From positions 6,820,001 to 6,884,000 of the forward strand of contig NC_079882.1 in assembly GCF_029227915.1 (NCBI RefSeq): a stretch of DNA of 64,000 bases. The letters run 5' to 3'. The position numbers and the translations under genes were made by a program. Shown one piece after another: positions 23,249-34,470 of this stretch; position 1 is the first letter of the stretch, and every line of letters starts with the position of its first letter. The notes under the pieces are model-generated. The model was not told the DNA's origin. It did not search any database and saw nothing but the letters and a program-made list of their open reading frames with translations. Origin of the DNA: Hydractinia symbiolongicarpus (lineage: Eukaryota; Cnidaria; Hydrozoa; Anthoathecata; Hydractiniidae).

Positions 23249-24583
23249 CTACTCACTTTCATAGTCTGAGGTATATCGAACATTTACATCAGTAGTACCA
23301 TCACTGCGTCTTGTGAAAGTTGTACTTTTCACATTTCTTGTTGTGATTACTTCGGCTCCGGCATTCGTAAAATTAACGGATACTTTCCGCTCCCTAGTCT
23401 TACTGGGGCATGTATTGCTTCTCCACGGTCCTTCGTGAACTGCAGGCCTGGCGGAAACTGGTTCGCTTACTCCTCTTATTCGAAATTCTTCTGCGATTTC
23501 ATTTTCCAGAGAAGTATTTACGCTGACCTCCGAAGAAAATGCCGAGTCGACTGGCTTGTCAAAAGACTCGGCCTTTTCGCCACTAAAACAAATAAAATAC
23601 AAACTGATTAGGGTTTGTACACTAACATATGCATCATCCTCGTCCACAGGGTGTCTTAGCACCTGAGTTGTTGCTACAAAGCGACCGCTATTTAATTAAC
23701 AGAAATGGCAAAATACACAAAACCTTCGCCAATTTGGTGTGAAAAACTGAAAAATTGGTGTTTAGCTTACTTTTTTGGATTATTTTCCAAATTAGGGCTT
23801 CATTACGAATTTTTTTATACAGGTAATTTGGGAATGAGACTAAGCTCCGTTTCAATTACTCGTTTGGAACACTATGGTTAGTTACGAGATGGAAACGATA
23901 ATTGAAAGGAGACTGTTAAAAGCTTGTTTGATAAAACTAACATTTTACCTTTCTTGGACGGGCGGTTTAACGTCATCATATATCTAGAAAATACGGATAT
24001 ACGGAAATATATAACCTTTTCAAACTGTGATTACAACAATCAGAAAAAAAGTTGAAATCTATGATATTTTACTCACGTTTTCTGTAGTGGTTGTTTGTAG
24101 TTTGACGGCTTCACTGAAAGCGTCACACCATTGTGACATTTCTTCCTCATTTTGTGTGTAGAGGTAAAACGATCTGTTTTTTTCTTCCGATGAAATATTT
24201 AAAGTCATGCCCATCATATCCATACCTCTCACACGCTGAACGTTAGGTTGCTGAATGAAAGTGACGTCACTGTTTATATACAGAATCCCTGTTAAAAAAT
24301 AATTTGGTTATATCATTAAAAAGTGTGGAAAAAAGGATATATAAAAAGGTTTGTTTTCTTGCCAATAAAAAGTCTTACGTAATGGCCGCTTCTTCATCAG
24401 CATCTCATCTTCAGATTTCCAATAAAACAGAGCATATCCGTTTGAAACGTATGTACCCAAATTTCCTTTTTTGGAGCTCTGTTCAGCATGCAGAGTTTTA
24501 CTCAGCTTAAAATACCGCAATTTGGCCTTCTGTATTTTACCACTGGGTGGAGTTTTTCGAAGATATCCTTCTACGTGCGCCAT
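23249..24583 (-). CDS. PH-domain adaptor (paralog A)
   Basis: Predicted exons: 24583-24379, 24288-24077, 23983-23949 and 23582-23249. Total 786 nt, 261 aa, in frame. The PH-like domain (about residues 1-138) opens MAHVEGYLRKTPPSG, continues with RILYINSDVTF after a phase-1 intron, and ends with the conserved Trp in MSQWCDAFSEAVK. Exon 3 supplies IYDDVKPP, a likely phosphotyrosine/proline docking site. The tail carries EEFRIRGV and a final NVKSTTFTRRSDG..VNVRY, matching paralog B but without the 37-aa repeats. The ATG is immediately before the first PH strand. The role as a membrane-linked signalling adaptor is inferred from the domain. Close orthology (DOK, GAB or other) cannot be settled from the sequence alone. 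Confidence 0.82.
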
Positions 24584-25531
24584 TTCATTTGGATTTTTGC
24601 GTATATTTTATATATTTATAGGCTTAAGCCGAACGTCAAGAAGTTCCAAAAAACGGATGAAAATTCCCTTCAAACATGGGGAATATTGTAATGCTAATGC
24701 CATTCAAACTTATTTTCATATGGATTACATTATCGCCACAAGAGATCTGTTCTAATGGCAGAGTATGACACGAAAGTTTTTGAACTGAAAGTACGCATTC
24801 TGCTTGTTTCTGTAGAGTTTAAAAAGGTCATCTTTTTATAAGCAATTTAGGATTTTGGTCAGATCTCAAGTTGCTTATATTTTAGCCAATATTTAGATGC
24901 GAAGTTGTTTGATGTTGCTTAATTTTATTCAACTTATTTTCGTAATTTACGCAAAAGAAGAAAAAAGTCATATTTTAATGAAAGAAAATTCTTGAAAATA
25001 AACTGAAGTGTGCTATAAAAAAAGTTATTGTATCTCTTCTTTTGAAGTTTTATTTCTTAAGTTGAAATGCCTTTTCTACTTTCGAATTTTAAAATTAAAC
25101 CAAAAATTAATCAATTGCGAAACTAAGTTCCCCTAATGTTTTTGAAAAACCATTGAATCGTGAAAATATTTGAAATTCTTGAAGACAATGAGTAAAACGA
25201 CGTGTAAAGAATGTACTATTAATTTTGATGCCATATAGTGATATACTTTATTTTTCTTAGTTTTCATAAATAAAACAGTTCCAAATGCAAATTTCTTAGT
25301 GAGTATTTTTTTAGTCAATAAGTTTCACAAATAGCCTAAAAACATTCTGATTACAAAAATATTTTGTTCAAAAAAAAAAAAGTTCAAAAGTTTCTTTCCA
25401 AGCCTAAGCTACAAAATTATATTGAATATCACCTGAATATGTTTTCTAGAATTTTTTCAGTGCTATCCCAGAATTTTAAAAATGACTAGAATCTTGTGTT
25501 GTAGTGAAAGTAATATACCTCACAAAGAATA
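24584..25531. other. Spacer between PH paralog A and the zinc-ribbon gene
   Basis: AT-rich with poly-A runs. I see no exon. It should contain the promoter of the PH gene on the left and the 3' end of the zinc-ribbon gene on the right. Confidence 0.4.
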
Positions 25532-27679
25532 TCACAATGAACCTAAAAATGACAATAATGCAGAGTTTTTTAAACCACTGCTTCTGTCAGCCGACAAAGG
25601 TGTGGATGACCCAGGCTTTGTATGGTTTCTCTTTTTTGCTGACCTTGACAAAGATAACAAGGAACTGTCGTGGAAGATGTCAGGTGTTTTCAGTATGCTG
25701 TTACCTAACAATTTGACTGCACTATTAACCACCAAAGAGCTATTGTTTTGATTTTCTCTTTCCTGTTTTATTCTTGGAGTTTCAACAAACAGGATTTTCT
25801 TGGAAGCATGCTGTTTGTTTTGATTTTTTCTGCACTTGTTAGATTTACGACAAGGCACCATATTTTTATAACTGCATCGTAAACATATAATAGTAATGTG
25901 CTGAGCACCAGAATACACATTATGCTTTTTCTTATCTTTTCTTTTCTTTGATTTCTTTCTTTTCGGTATTATTTTAAATTTTACAGTTGCAGGTCCATAA
26001 CATGCACCACACAAAGGACAGACAGTATTCTTGTATTTATCAAAATTGATTTCTTCCTCTCTAATGTTGCCAACATCTGTACAACCTGTTACTAGTTGTT
26101 TCAAATAATATCCCTTCATTGTTGAAACAGTTTCGGAAATTACAGAATCAGCTTTGATTAAAAATTTAACATGCGAGTCCTGCGAATTGCAACCCTAGGA
26201 AAAGAAATCACAAATGGATAAATTATAAAGGATGAAATTAGCTTGCTCTAAAATATTAATTTTAGCAGACCAAAACCCAAAAAAAAATGTTTGGAAGATA
26301 AAAGAATGTTATAGCAAATTTAAAGGAACAATATTTCATGCACATCTAATTTCTGCGCAGTGCTGCCACTTGAGCATTTGGTTGCACGAAAATACTTGCG
26401 TTATTGGAAACTTAAATAGGTGAAAAGAGATGGGCCAAATCAAATTTAAACTTGTGCAAAAATTTAATGAATTAAGTTTCCACTTGTAAAAATAAAAAAT
26501 AGTTGAGTCGTCATACCATAAATGGACCACCAAAGTCATCATCCATATTGTGCTTTACGTAATTGAATATCTAAATTCAAAATAGACCCATTAAAAAAAA
26601 TCACACAAAAGAATTTTTTTTCTTGTTTTCTCTGTAGTAACATGTAATTATTAGTCATGTATGAAAGCAATCACAAAAAAGAATATACAAAAAATTGTTG
26701 AAGTGAGCACAAACATTTGGCATTCCATTGGAATCAAAACATGGGTATATACGAGAGCTAGCTCTCTTGCCTTTGGGAACAAAATTCGTGCAATAACTTC
26801 TAAAGTAGCCCAACTCATTTGTGAATGAAAAATAGTACTTTCAATTTCATTGACTTGCCCACAAAAAAGAAACCTTTGAAGTATTACAAAATTTGGTAAA
26901 GTTAAATCTATATTTTTTTATAGATCAAATTGTATAATATAAAGATCAGTTAGAAAAAGATACATAGCTAGGGAATTTTGAAGCAGCAATAGTTACATTT
27001 GCAAGTCATCAAGTCTTTAGCTAAAAGAGTATAGGCCTTACTTTCAAATAAACACACCACAGAATTAGGACATGACTAGGATGGCATTCTAGCTGATTTA
27101 CTTTTTGCTCCACTTTGCCAAAGTACTTGCCACATTCACAACATTTTTGCCAAGGGACGGCAACAAAATGATATAATTTATGTAGTGGATTAAAGTTTCC
27201 CATATAGAAGACCACTTTTTGTGTGATGTAGTTGTTCTGATTTCATTTTATGGATAATGGGTATGCATGCACTTTTATGTATGTAAAAAAAGCAGGACTC
27301 ACACAGGGCAATAACTGTTTATGAAGATTAAAGATTTTTTGGGTAGCATATGATATAATTTTAACTATACCCTTCTTATAAAATTAACCAATTTTAAGTG
27401 AATATTTCTATTTTTAGCATGATTTCTTTGATTACTAGAAATGCTTGCACATGAGCAAAAATATGGCTCCTATGGCTCACGTCTTTCTTAATGTAATAAC
27501 ACTTCTCTTCTATGATTCGAACAATTCTCTTCTGCACTTAACAGTTCTCTTTTTTTGCACCAATGGTCTGTATATTTTTTTCACTCTTCACGAAAAGTAT
27601 ACTTGGCTAACATATGCTCAATTTCCAAACAGCTTTATATTGTAACAGGTCTCCTGGTTCATGTGCATAGAAGAAATAA

Positions 27680-27720
<41 letters not shown>

Positions 27721-28908
27721 TTTTACCCGGGATAGCCTCTTCAGTTTCTATAGGAACTGTTATCAATGAGGGTCCTGCGAAGGTCCTAGTGCATTTAAAG
27801 CTTCCATTTGAGCTACGGAAGACGTGCAAGCAAAAAAACCGCTCAACTAGACAATCACCTAGGATATCAATCCTATTTTCGTGCCGAACGTTAAGCAGAA
27901 AGGATTGATTCACACTTTTATAGTCTCTGGCATGACTCAGTCGTGGTTTGAACCCAAGACCCTCTGCACTGGAGGCGAACGCTCTACCACAAGGCCACCA
28001 GTCGGTAACAAATAACAAATCAATTTAGCTCAGTAGCAGTATTAGTAATTTTAGTTATCAATAGCACAATAAATGGAATAATGGCTGCCCAGAGTCCTCA
28101 AAATCATGGTAGTTTCCACCAAGCAAACTACATGCTTTTTCTTTTATAAGAATGTGCTTCATAAAAATATCAGGTTGAGATTTTTTTCGGTTAACATGTT
28201 TTTTGTTTAGAACAATAGAAAAGAATAATGACCATCCTGGTTAGAATTTTAGTATTCTTTTAAAAAATAAATGAAATACGACAATGTTTTCTTTTTTAAA
28301 TTATATATATATGTGGCCCACTAATATACCCAAATATTTGGAGATTTAATAATTATTAAGAACATTTGATCTTTTTTATTTCCAGGAGCTGGCATGTTAT
28401 TTATTCAAAAACTTCATTGAGCTTCAAAAGCTCAATCAATATTGCGGATCAGAATCAAATTTTTTGAGTTCATGGAAGAAAGGAATTTGGAGAAAAGAAT
28501 AGAAGTGTTTTTACAAAGAAAAGACGTATTTTTATTAAGAAGTCATAGGGGCCACTGTACAAAAAAAACGCAAACTTTTTTAACTTTTGTAAACATTCTC
28601 CAGGTCGGCAAATGTCACGTGATCCTTTTAAACCAATTACATGTCTGTATTTTTTTAGGGTAGCCATTATGATTTGAGGGAAAACACTACATTTATGCAT
28701 AATTTAGCCTTACTTTAATTCAGATTCTTGTAGTTCGTGTTTAATCAAAGCTTCTTCTGCAGAGTTTGACTGTAAAAAGTCCGTGTTTTACCTCAACTCA
28801 AAGTAGTACCACGTGACATTCCACCTGGGGGGAGAATTGGCAAGTCATCTATTGGACATAATAACACGTAATATGGACCATATGCACTAGCTCGAAGATT
28901 TATAAAAC
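25532..28908 (-). CDS. Unidentified zinc-ribbon protein, possibly C18orf21-like
   Basis: The last exon (26194-25532) is firm. It encodes a CPLC ... CLRC zinc ribbon of about 45-residue spacing with a strongly basic insert (KRKKSKKRKDKKK), then a Ser/Thr/Asn-rich tail ending GLKNSALLSFLGSL. The tail and ribbon resemble C18orf21, a nuclear RNase-MRP-associated family. A start at 26119 (MKGYYLKQL) would give a 195-aa protein of similar size. However, an upstream exon at 27236-27042 (with CCECGKYFGKVEQ and HPSHVLILWCVYLK) joins in phase 0. Exons at 28756-28714 (EALIKHELQESEL) and about 28908-28800 (SAYGPYYVLLCPIDDLP) also look coding. The true gene may therefore be longer and of another family. 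The first exon and the links between 28.7 and 27.2 kb are unresolved. Confidence 0.55.
27676..28004 (-). mobile_element. tRNA-derived SINE
   Basis: Read on the minus strand, the element starts near 28004. It carries an A-box-like TGGCCTTGTGGTAGAGCG (about 27980-27997) and a B box GGTTCAAACC (27945-27954), spaced as in a tRNA promoter. The roughly 330-bp body ends in an (AAT)n tail, seen as about 14 ATT units at 27678-27720 on the plus strand. It sits in an intron of the minus-strand zinc-ribbon gene. A 100-codon frame inside it is a by-product. No target-site duplication was confirmed. Confidence 0.85.
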
Positions 28909-31900
28909 CTGCACCCACAAGAAAATTAATTAAATAAAACCTATCAACAAAAACAGCTAAAAACGTAGGATTTGTTGAAAAAGTCTTCCTGACTTTTGGT
29001 TCGCCAGCAACTAGTGCGCCATGTTTTGCAATGAGATATAAACAGATGGGAGACTCGGAGCCAGTCTTTAATTCCGGGAATTTTTAAAATGGTGCTTCAG
29101 AGAAAAGAATGGTGCCAAATGAGTTGGAAAAAGCGCTGTGCACCTGAGCCAAGTATAAATTCAAATTAATTGAAAGATTAGCTGGGTATCCTGACTTACA
29201 AATATTTGGGAATTTAATGGAAGTATTAACGTATATATGCGTATTTATGATTTGTATGTGGATTTAGGATTTAACTGACCAAAATAAATGAAACCCCTGG
29301 TAAAATTCTACACTGCCCTACTTTCAATGCCACCTTCAATAGACTAAAAGATGTCACTCTGTAACATCTACTATGCTATCAATCTTTAATAGTCTAACTT
29401 GCAAGCAAAATCGCAACGTGGCGCCAGGCATAGTTTCTCTTTTTTCATGCAGCACTGAAAAATTGACGAAACAAATTAATTTGATCAAAATGCTACTGTG
29501 GCATATAGACATACATACGCTGCAACACTTTTTCTTGCTTCACTATTGTAATTTATATAATAATCGAACGTGCAGAATGCAGAATATTAAAAAACAAACA
29601 AAAAACAGACAAACTGCGATATATAAGTAGCTAGCCAGCTAACTAGAGAGAAACACAATTTAATTCTTTTTACTACAGTAATGAAAATGAAAATGTGTCT
29701 TATCAAATCCTAATTACGTTAAAAAAATACTGCATACATATTGTATTCATTAAGGAACAATATTCTAGGCTGACATAAGATTGACAACTCTTGTTTTACT
29801 TTTTATCCAACAGCATTACACATTACTTATATATATTCTATAAAATTTACATTATTTTCAGGGGTGGTAAGCTTTAACCATTTAATAGGCAACAAGTTGT
29901 AGAGATGGTGTCTGTGGTGTTCAAATAGAATAAAAACTTCTAAAGCACAGAAAGACTTTGATGGCATTGATATTATGTCCGTAAAAGGATTAAGATGAAG
30001 CAAATGAAATATTGTAAACTTTAATGGTTTTAATTTAATTTGCTCTGTAGATATTGAACTGTAAGAGTTCACAAACTCTTGTGTTGAATTTTGTTTATTA
30101 GATATATATGATGTGTCGACTAGCACATACTTTTCGTGTTTTTTTTCTTGTTTATTTCAATAATATTTATACAAGATTGTGTAAGTCTTAAGCCATAAAT
30201 AAATATCAATAATCAATAAAACACTTGGTTAAAAAACAATTTATTATCACTTTTCGTAATCTAAGTTACATTATCAAGACTGGATATATAATGTACAGGA
30301 TTGTTATAATATACAGGATTGTTTTATCCGTTTTAAAAAACTGTTTTCCATAAAAGTCCTAATTCAAATTTTAAAAAATAATAATAGTTATATACAAATA
30401 ATAAAATACAAATAATAAAAAATAAGAAGCCTTCCTTAATTTAGTAAGAAATTAAAAGAATGCCATGGCGTTCATTTTGATAATTACAGTAATCATGAAG
30501 TTAAATTTTAATAGATATATAAATCTTCTTAAAAACCTTACATAACAAATTTCTTATAAAATAGCTAAAAGCTGAAACATTTTAGCGAGAGGTTTCTCAA
30601 ACTTTTTTATTTTTACATCTATATACATCATTTAGCATGATTTTTTATTAGTTTCTATGGATGCCCATAACCAGTAAATAAACCACCAATTTTTTTCAAA
30701 ACATAGCTTTTTTAATTAATTTTATGCCACAAAATTAAATACATGTTTAACTTGCAATAAAGCTAAGGTATTTTGTTTACATAATTACTGCAATTTGAAA
30801 TAAACAACCTAATTAGAATTTAAAAAAGGAAAGGTTCACAATTACTAGCTTTGTTTCCTCCTAATTGTTTTGCAAAATCTCCTAAAAAATATTTTTATAC
30901 GTTTTTACCATTTTGTCATAAAAGTTGATTCAGAACCTCCCAAATTCTCCCAAAATATCCTAAGATTATGAAGTTTCAAATGTGTCAAAAAATTTCTAGC
31001 AATGATTGTGTTATTTTTTTTTAGGCACATCTTTCAACTAAAAAAGGAACCATTTAAAGACTTTTTTATGTGAACTGTCACAAAGCCATGATTAAGTAAA
31101 ATCTGTGATCTCTTCTTTATATTTTTTCATTCCTGTTACAGTGTTGGATAATTTTTCTTTTTAGGTATGTAGAACAGCTTGATTTCAACTAGTGAATTGA
31201 ATATTCTTTTAGTTGTCATAACATGGTCAGTAACCATGCCATGCAAAAAGATGTTTATACTTACAGAAATCAGTGAACAGTGAACGACTGTCTAGCTTGT
31301 AGACATTTTCTAGTTTTCATCTTTTGATGGATTATGAAGATTTGCATTTAGTTAGATGCACCCGAAGGATAACAAACTATCTTCAAATTTTATTTTGCAA
31401 AAAAAAATTGTTTTAGTAAGATCTGCTAAAAGAATCTTTCATGGAAATTTTTGCTTTTATCAACTATACATCCCAGAACATAATATTAAAAGAGCTTAGA
31501 GTGTAACCTTTCGATTAACCATTTGATGTATTTGAATAAATTTCAGGTTTCAATTTTTACTTTTTTGAATTCTGGATTCACAGTATCCCAGATATGTTTG
31601 TAAAGCAGTGTTTTGATCTGTAAATAACTATATAAATGTCAGCTTGTTGTACATACTAGATATTTGGACTGTTTTTGTTGTGCTTTAACCTTTACAGATT
31701 TTAAAGTAATATTAACAAAAACTTTATTTTATAAGGCACTACACAAGCTGACAGCTCTAACTTTAGATATCGCATAAGTTATTTGTGTTTTTGTAATTGT
31801 GTTGGTTCTTTTGGACATACTTTTACAAAAATCCACTGAGTAGGACTGACTATTGTTTTAGCAAAACTAACTCACGATTAAACAGATGACTTTTCTGTTA

Positions 31901-31910
31901 GTTGTGTATT
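28909..31910. other. Mostly gene-free AT-rich spacer
   Basis: Besides the doubtful frame at 29827-30126, I see one short exon-like stretch on the minus strand near 29310-29360 (acceptor TGTTACAG, donor GTAGGG). It could be a small upstream exon of the zinc-ribbon gene. The rest is low-complexity AT-rich DNA (for example AATAAT repeats at 30375-30425). Confidence 0.35.
29827..30126 (-). CDS. Doubtful 99-codon frame
   Basis: The frame has more varied composition than chance frames here (for example SKSFCALEVFILFEHHRHH and LLPIKWLKLTTPENN) and could be a 5' exon ending at the donor-like AAT/GTAAAT. It begins with GTG, not ATG, and no good 3' splice site precedes it. It may belong to the minus-strand zinc-ribbon gene or be chance. 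Confidence 0.25.
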   Translation of the reverse strand: MLVDTSYISNKQNSTQEFVNSYSSISTEQIKLKPLKFTIFHLLHLNPFTDIISMPSKSFCALEVFILFEHHRHHLYNLLPIKWLKLTTPENNVNFIEYI

Positions 31911-31914
31911 TGTA

Positions 31915-32630
31915 GTTCCTTAACGGAATAAATATTTTGCAGAATTAAATTTCGCTATTTCGCAAGTATTTTGTGCTTTTTGCAAAGTGCTTTAAATGTC
32001 ACTGTCACCATTCGCAAAAATATGTTTTCGCGAGTTTTTGTCACTTACGTCAGTCGCGAAATTTTATTTTCCCAAAATTCATTTTTTAAAACTTTGCTTT
32101 TAGCAAAATTTAGGTATAATAAGTCTGTGTTTGCGTAAACTCATCATTTTCTGACACCATACTTTGTTTATATAACTTTTTAATAACAATTTTTTCTTTC
32201 AATGACATTGTGCCAGCTGGAGAAATGGAGAGTCATCAGTCCGTGCCTTCTTCCTCATGTCGTGCGATCCTTTACGTCAATGACAGAGATGATGGTTCTT
32301 TGATGTCGATGTAGGGCGAAATGCCTTCAACTATTTAATGAATAGTCGTAAACTTATGCTACGCTTTTGCTTTATAAGAATATCAGACTGGAATTTTAGG
32401 TCCGTTGTTTAGAACAACAGAGAAATAAGAATAATGGTTCTTATAAGTAAACGTGTAAAATAAAAACATTAAACGTGCAAATTATGAAATAGTAAACTTT
32501 ATTAAAACTATTCATTCGCGAAATTAAAATCTCGCGAAATTAATAAAAAATAAAAAATTTCGATTCGCAAAATTGCGACGTTAAGTTCTCGCAAAAATTA
32601 ATTCTCGCGAAAATATATTCAATTAAGTTA
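31915..32630. mobile_element. TTTCGCG-rich MITE-like element
   Basis: Both ends are packed with words such as AATTAAATTTCGC, TTCGCGAAATTAAAAT and TCTCGCGAAAATA in opposite orientation. The left block lies at about 31920-32060 and the right block at about 32510-32630, with a less AT-rich interior (32210-32330). This looks like a non-autonomous DNA transposon with subterminal repeats. It lies immediately upstream of the FANCE-like gene. Exact ends were not determined. Confidence 0.55.
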
Positions 32631-32690
32631 TATGCTTGTTATATTCTCATATTTAACCTTTTATTTACTCTTTTTAGTTTCCCAAGAAAC

Positions 32691-34166
32691 ATGAATTCAA
32701 CTGACTTACTGATCTTACAAAAAGTTTTTCCTCCACAACACAAACGATTACTCGTGCTGTTAAGTAGCCAAAACCTTCCTTTACATAAAGCAGAGAATTA
32801 TTTATCGAAACTGACAGTAAAAACTTCGCAAGAAAGAGAAGCACTACCGTTCAATATGGACAAATTTATAGAGTTACTACAGTGCGATATATTGTTGCCG
32901 AATGTCAGTAATGGGGGATTTGTTTACAAGCCAGTTTTTTTTTCTCTTTCAAGACGTGTTCAACAGAATATACTTTTACTTTTAAAGACAAATTACTATT
33001 CTGGTTGTCTGAATGCAAATCTGGATGGTTGGAAGAGATTTCTTAAAGAAAATGCTCAACTTTTAGATGGATGGGGAAAGGTATTAGACACGTCGATTGA
33101 TAAAAATAGTCTAAACTGCACCAGAATTTATTTAGCTCGTTCTTCTGTGGAGAAGTTAAAACTTCTAAGAAACGAGCGATTTCCACTAATATCATCGTCA
33201 TTGTCGAAGAGTTATAACTTTCACGAGAGCATTATTGAGATTGATAGCGACGGTGAAGATTTTATGAATTTATGTGAAGATGAAAACGAACAAAAGGATG
33301 AAATTATTTCCAGTTTATCTGAGGCCGTAATAGTAAAAAACGAAAGTATAGAAGATAATGAAGAACATAGTGTCAATGTTAATGAAATTGAGATGACAAG
33401 CCAAAGCGTCAAAGTTGAATCCTGTGTTGATAAAAATATAACAGAATTATGCGAATCGCCAAATATAAACGAGTTTTCAAAAAGATTTTTAGAAATGATT
33501 AGTGACTATCCGAGTGACAAAATTGGGTCTATTTGCAAGGATGTTAATTTGGTAAAAATAAATGAGGAAAAGCTGCGATCATTTTTAGGATACATTTTAA
33601 TACAAGACTCTTTATCATTAGACAGCCTGCATCAAATTCTGCATCATTCACTCGCTCTACGATTGATTGAAACGCGCGAACCTGTATCTAGAAGCCTGTT
33701 TGTAATTTTGTGCGATACTATAAAAAAATGCAGACATTCAGTGATTGTTTATGTCCTACATGGGATAGTATGTAGTTGTAACTTTTCCAATATACACGAG
33801 GATGTTTTTAAGAAGTTGATTGCGAATGGAGATATGGATACTGATGATATTTCGGAGTTATTGGAAACTGTGTTTGGGGCAAGTGATGTCATCCTAACAT
33901 CCTGTCATTTGTCCTTGTTTGATTCTCTCTTACAAAGAAAGCCTTCCATGTCTATGTTTTGTTTGGTAAACATGCTCAATGCTTTGCTCGTTTATTCAGT
34001 CGATAATCCAAAGTGTTTAAAGTTAATGAAACTATTGGTTAGTTTTGTTCAAAACTATTCCAAAACCTTGTTTGGATATAGGAAGTTATTAGATAAGATA
34101 ACAGATGGAAACAAAACGTTTTTGAAGAAGAAAGTTGTACAGCTTTTGCAAAATGTGCCGAAATAA
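32691..34166 (+). CDS. FANCE: Fanconi anaemia group E-like protein
   Basis: A single coding exon of 491 aa is seen. A 3' splice site (CTTTTTAG at about 32670-32677) lies 13 nt before the ATG, so the 5' leader is probably spliced. The N-terminal half (about 1-190) is helical with hydrophobic repeats. The middle is acidic and Ser-rich (IEIDSDGEDF, EDENEQKDE). The C-terminal about 230 residues form a run of HEAT-like helices ending NKTFLKKKVVQLLQNV, which matches the characteristic FANCE C-terminus. Total size is slightly shorter than human FANCE. In the family, this domain binds FANCD2 and links it to the FANCC-FANCF part of the core ubiquitin ligase in crosslink repair. Identification rests on fold pattern and the C-terminal motif, so it is probable, not certain. 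Confidence 0.68.
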   Translation: MNSTDLLILQKVFPPQHKRLLVLLSSQNLPLHKAENYLSKLTVKTSQEREALPFNMDKFIELLQCDILLPNVSNGGFVYKPVFFSLSRRVQQNILLLLKTNYYSGCLNANLDGWKRFLKENAQLLDGWGKVLDTSIDKNSLNCTRIYLARSSVEKLKLLRNERFPLISSSLSKSYNFHESIIEIDSDGEDFMNLCEDENEQKDEIISSLSEAVIVKNESIEDNEEHSVNVNEIEMTSQSVKVESCVDKNITELCESPNINEFSKRFLEMISDYPSDKIGSICKDVNLVKINEEKLRSFLGYILIQDSLSLDSLHQILHHSLALRLIETREPVSRSLFVILCDTIKKCRHSVIVYVLHGIVCSCNFSNIHEDVFKKLIANGDMDTDDISELLETVFGASDVILTSCHLSLFDSLLQRKPSMSMFCLVNMLNALLVYSVDNPKCLKLMKLLVSFVQNYSKTLFGYRKLLDKITDGNKTFLKKKVVQLLQNVPK

Positions 34167-34367
34167 GTCTTAAATTTTTTTAAAAAAATAAGTGATTTCG
34201 TTTTTGTGTTACGTTAGATAAATTTTGAACTTTGAAACTCTAACTAACTTCGCGTTACCGAAAAGCGTCAAATAATTTTCAGAATTTTGACTTTCTGTAA
34301 TGACAACAGTTTGTTGGGAACCTACAGACGAGGCTGTAAAATTTAGAGATTATCCAATTTTTTTGCT

Positions 34368-34470
34368 TAGGGCGGGCTTACACTTAAGGAATTTGATTAA
34401 ATCGAATTACTTCCTACTTTTTTTAAATCGATTCGATTCATTTTCGTTTTAGTGTGGACCTGCCTTTAGA
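34368..34470. mobile_element. About 100-bp MITE with GGGCTTACACT ends
   Basis: The left end AGGGCGGGCTTACACTTA is inverted at the right as TAGTGTGGACCTGCCT. The interior has TTTAATCG/CGATTCGATT-type inverted words. The size and the 'GG-C-GG-ccacACTA' terminus fit a very small hAT-like MITE (inference). Confidence 0.55.

Noticed and set aside
27555-28018. 100-117 codon frames on both strands
   Set aside because: They fall inside the tRNA-derived SINE and its AAT tail.
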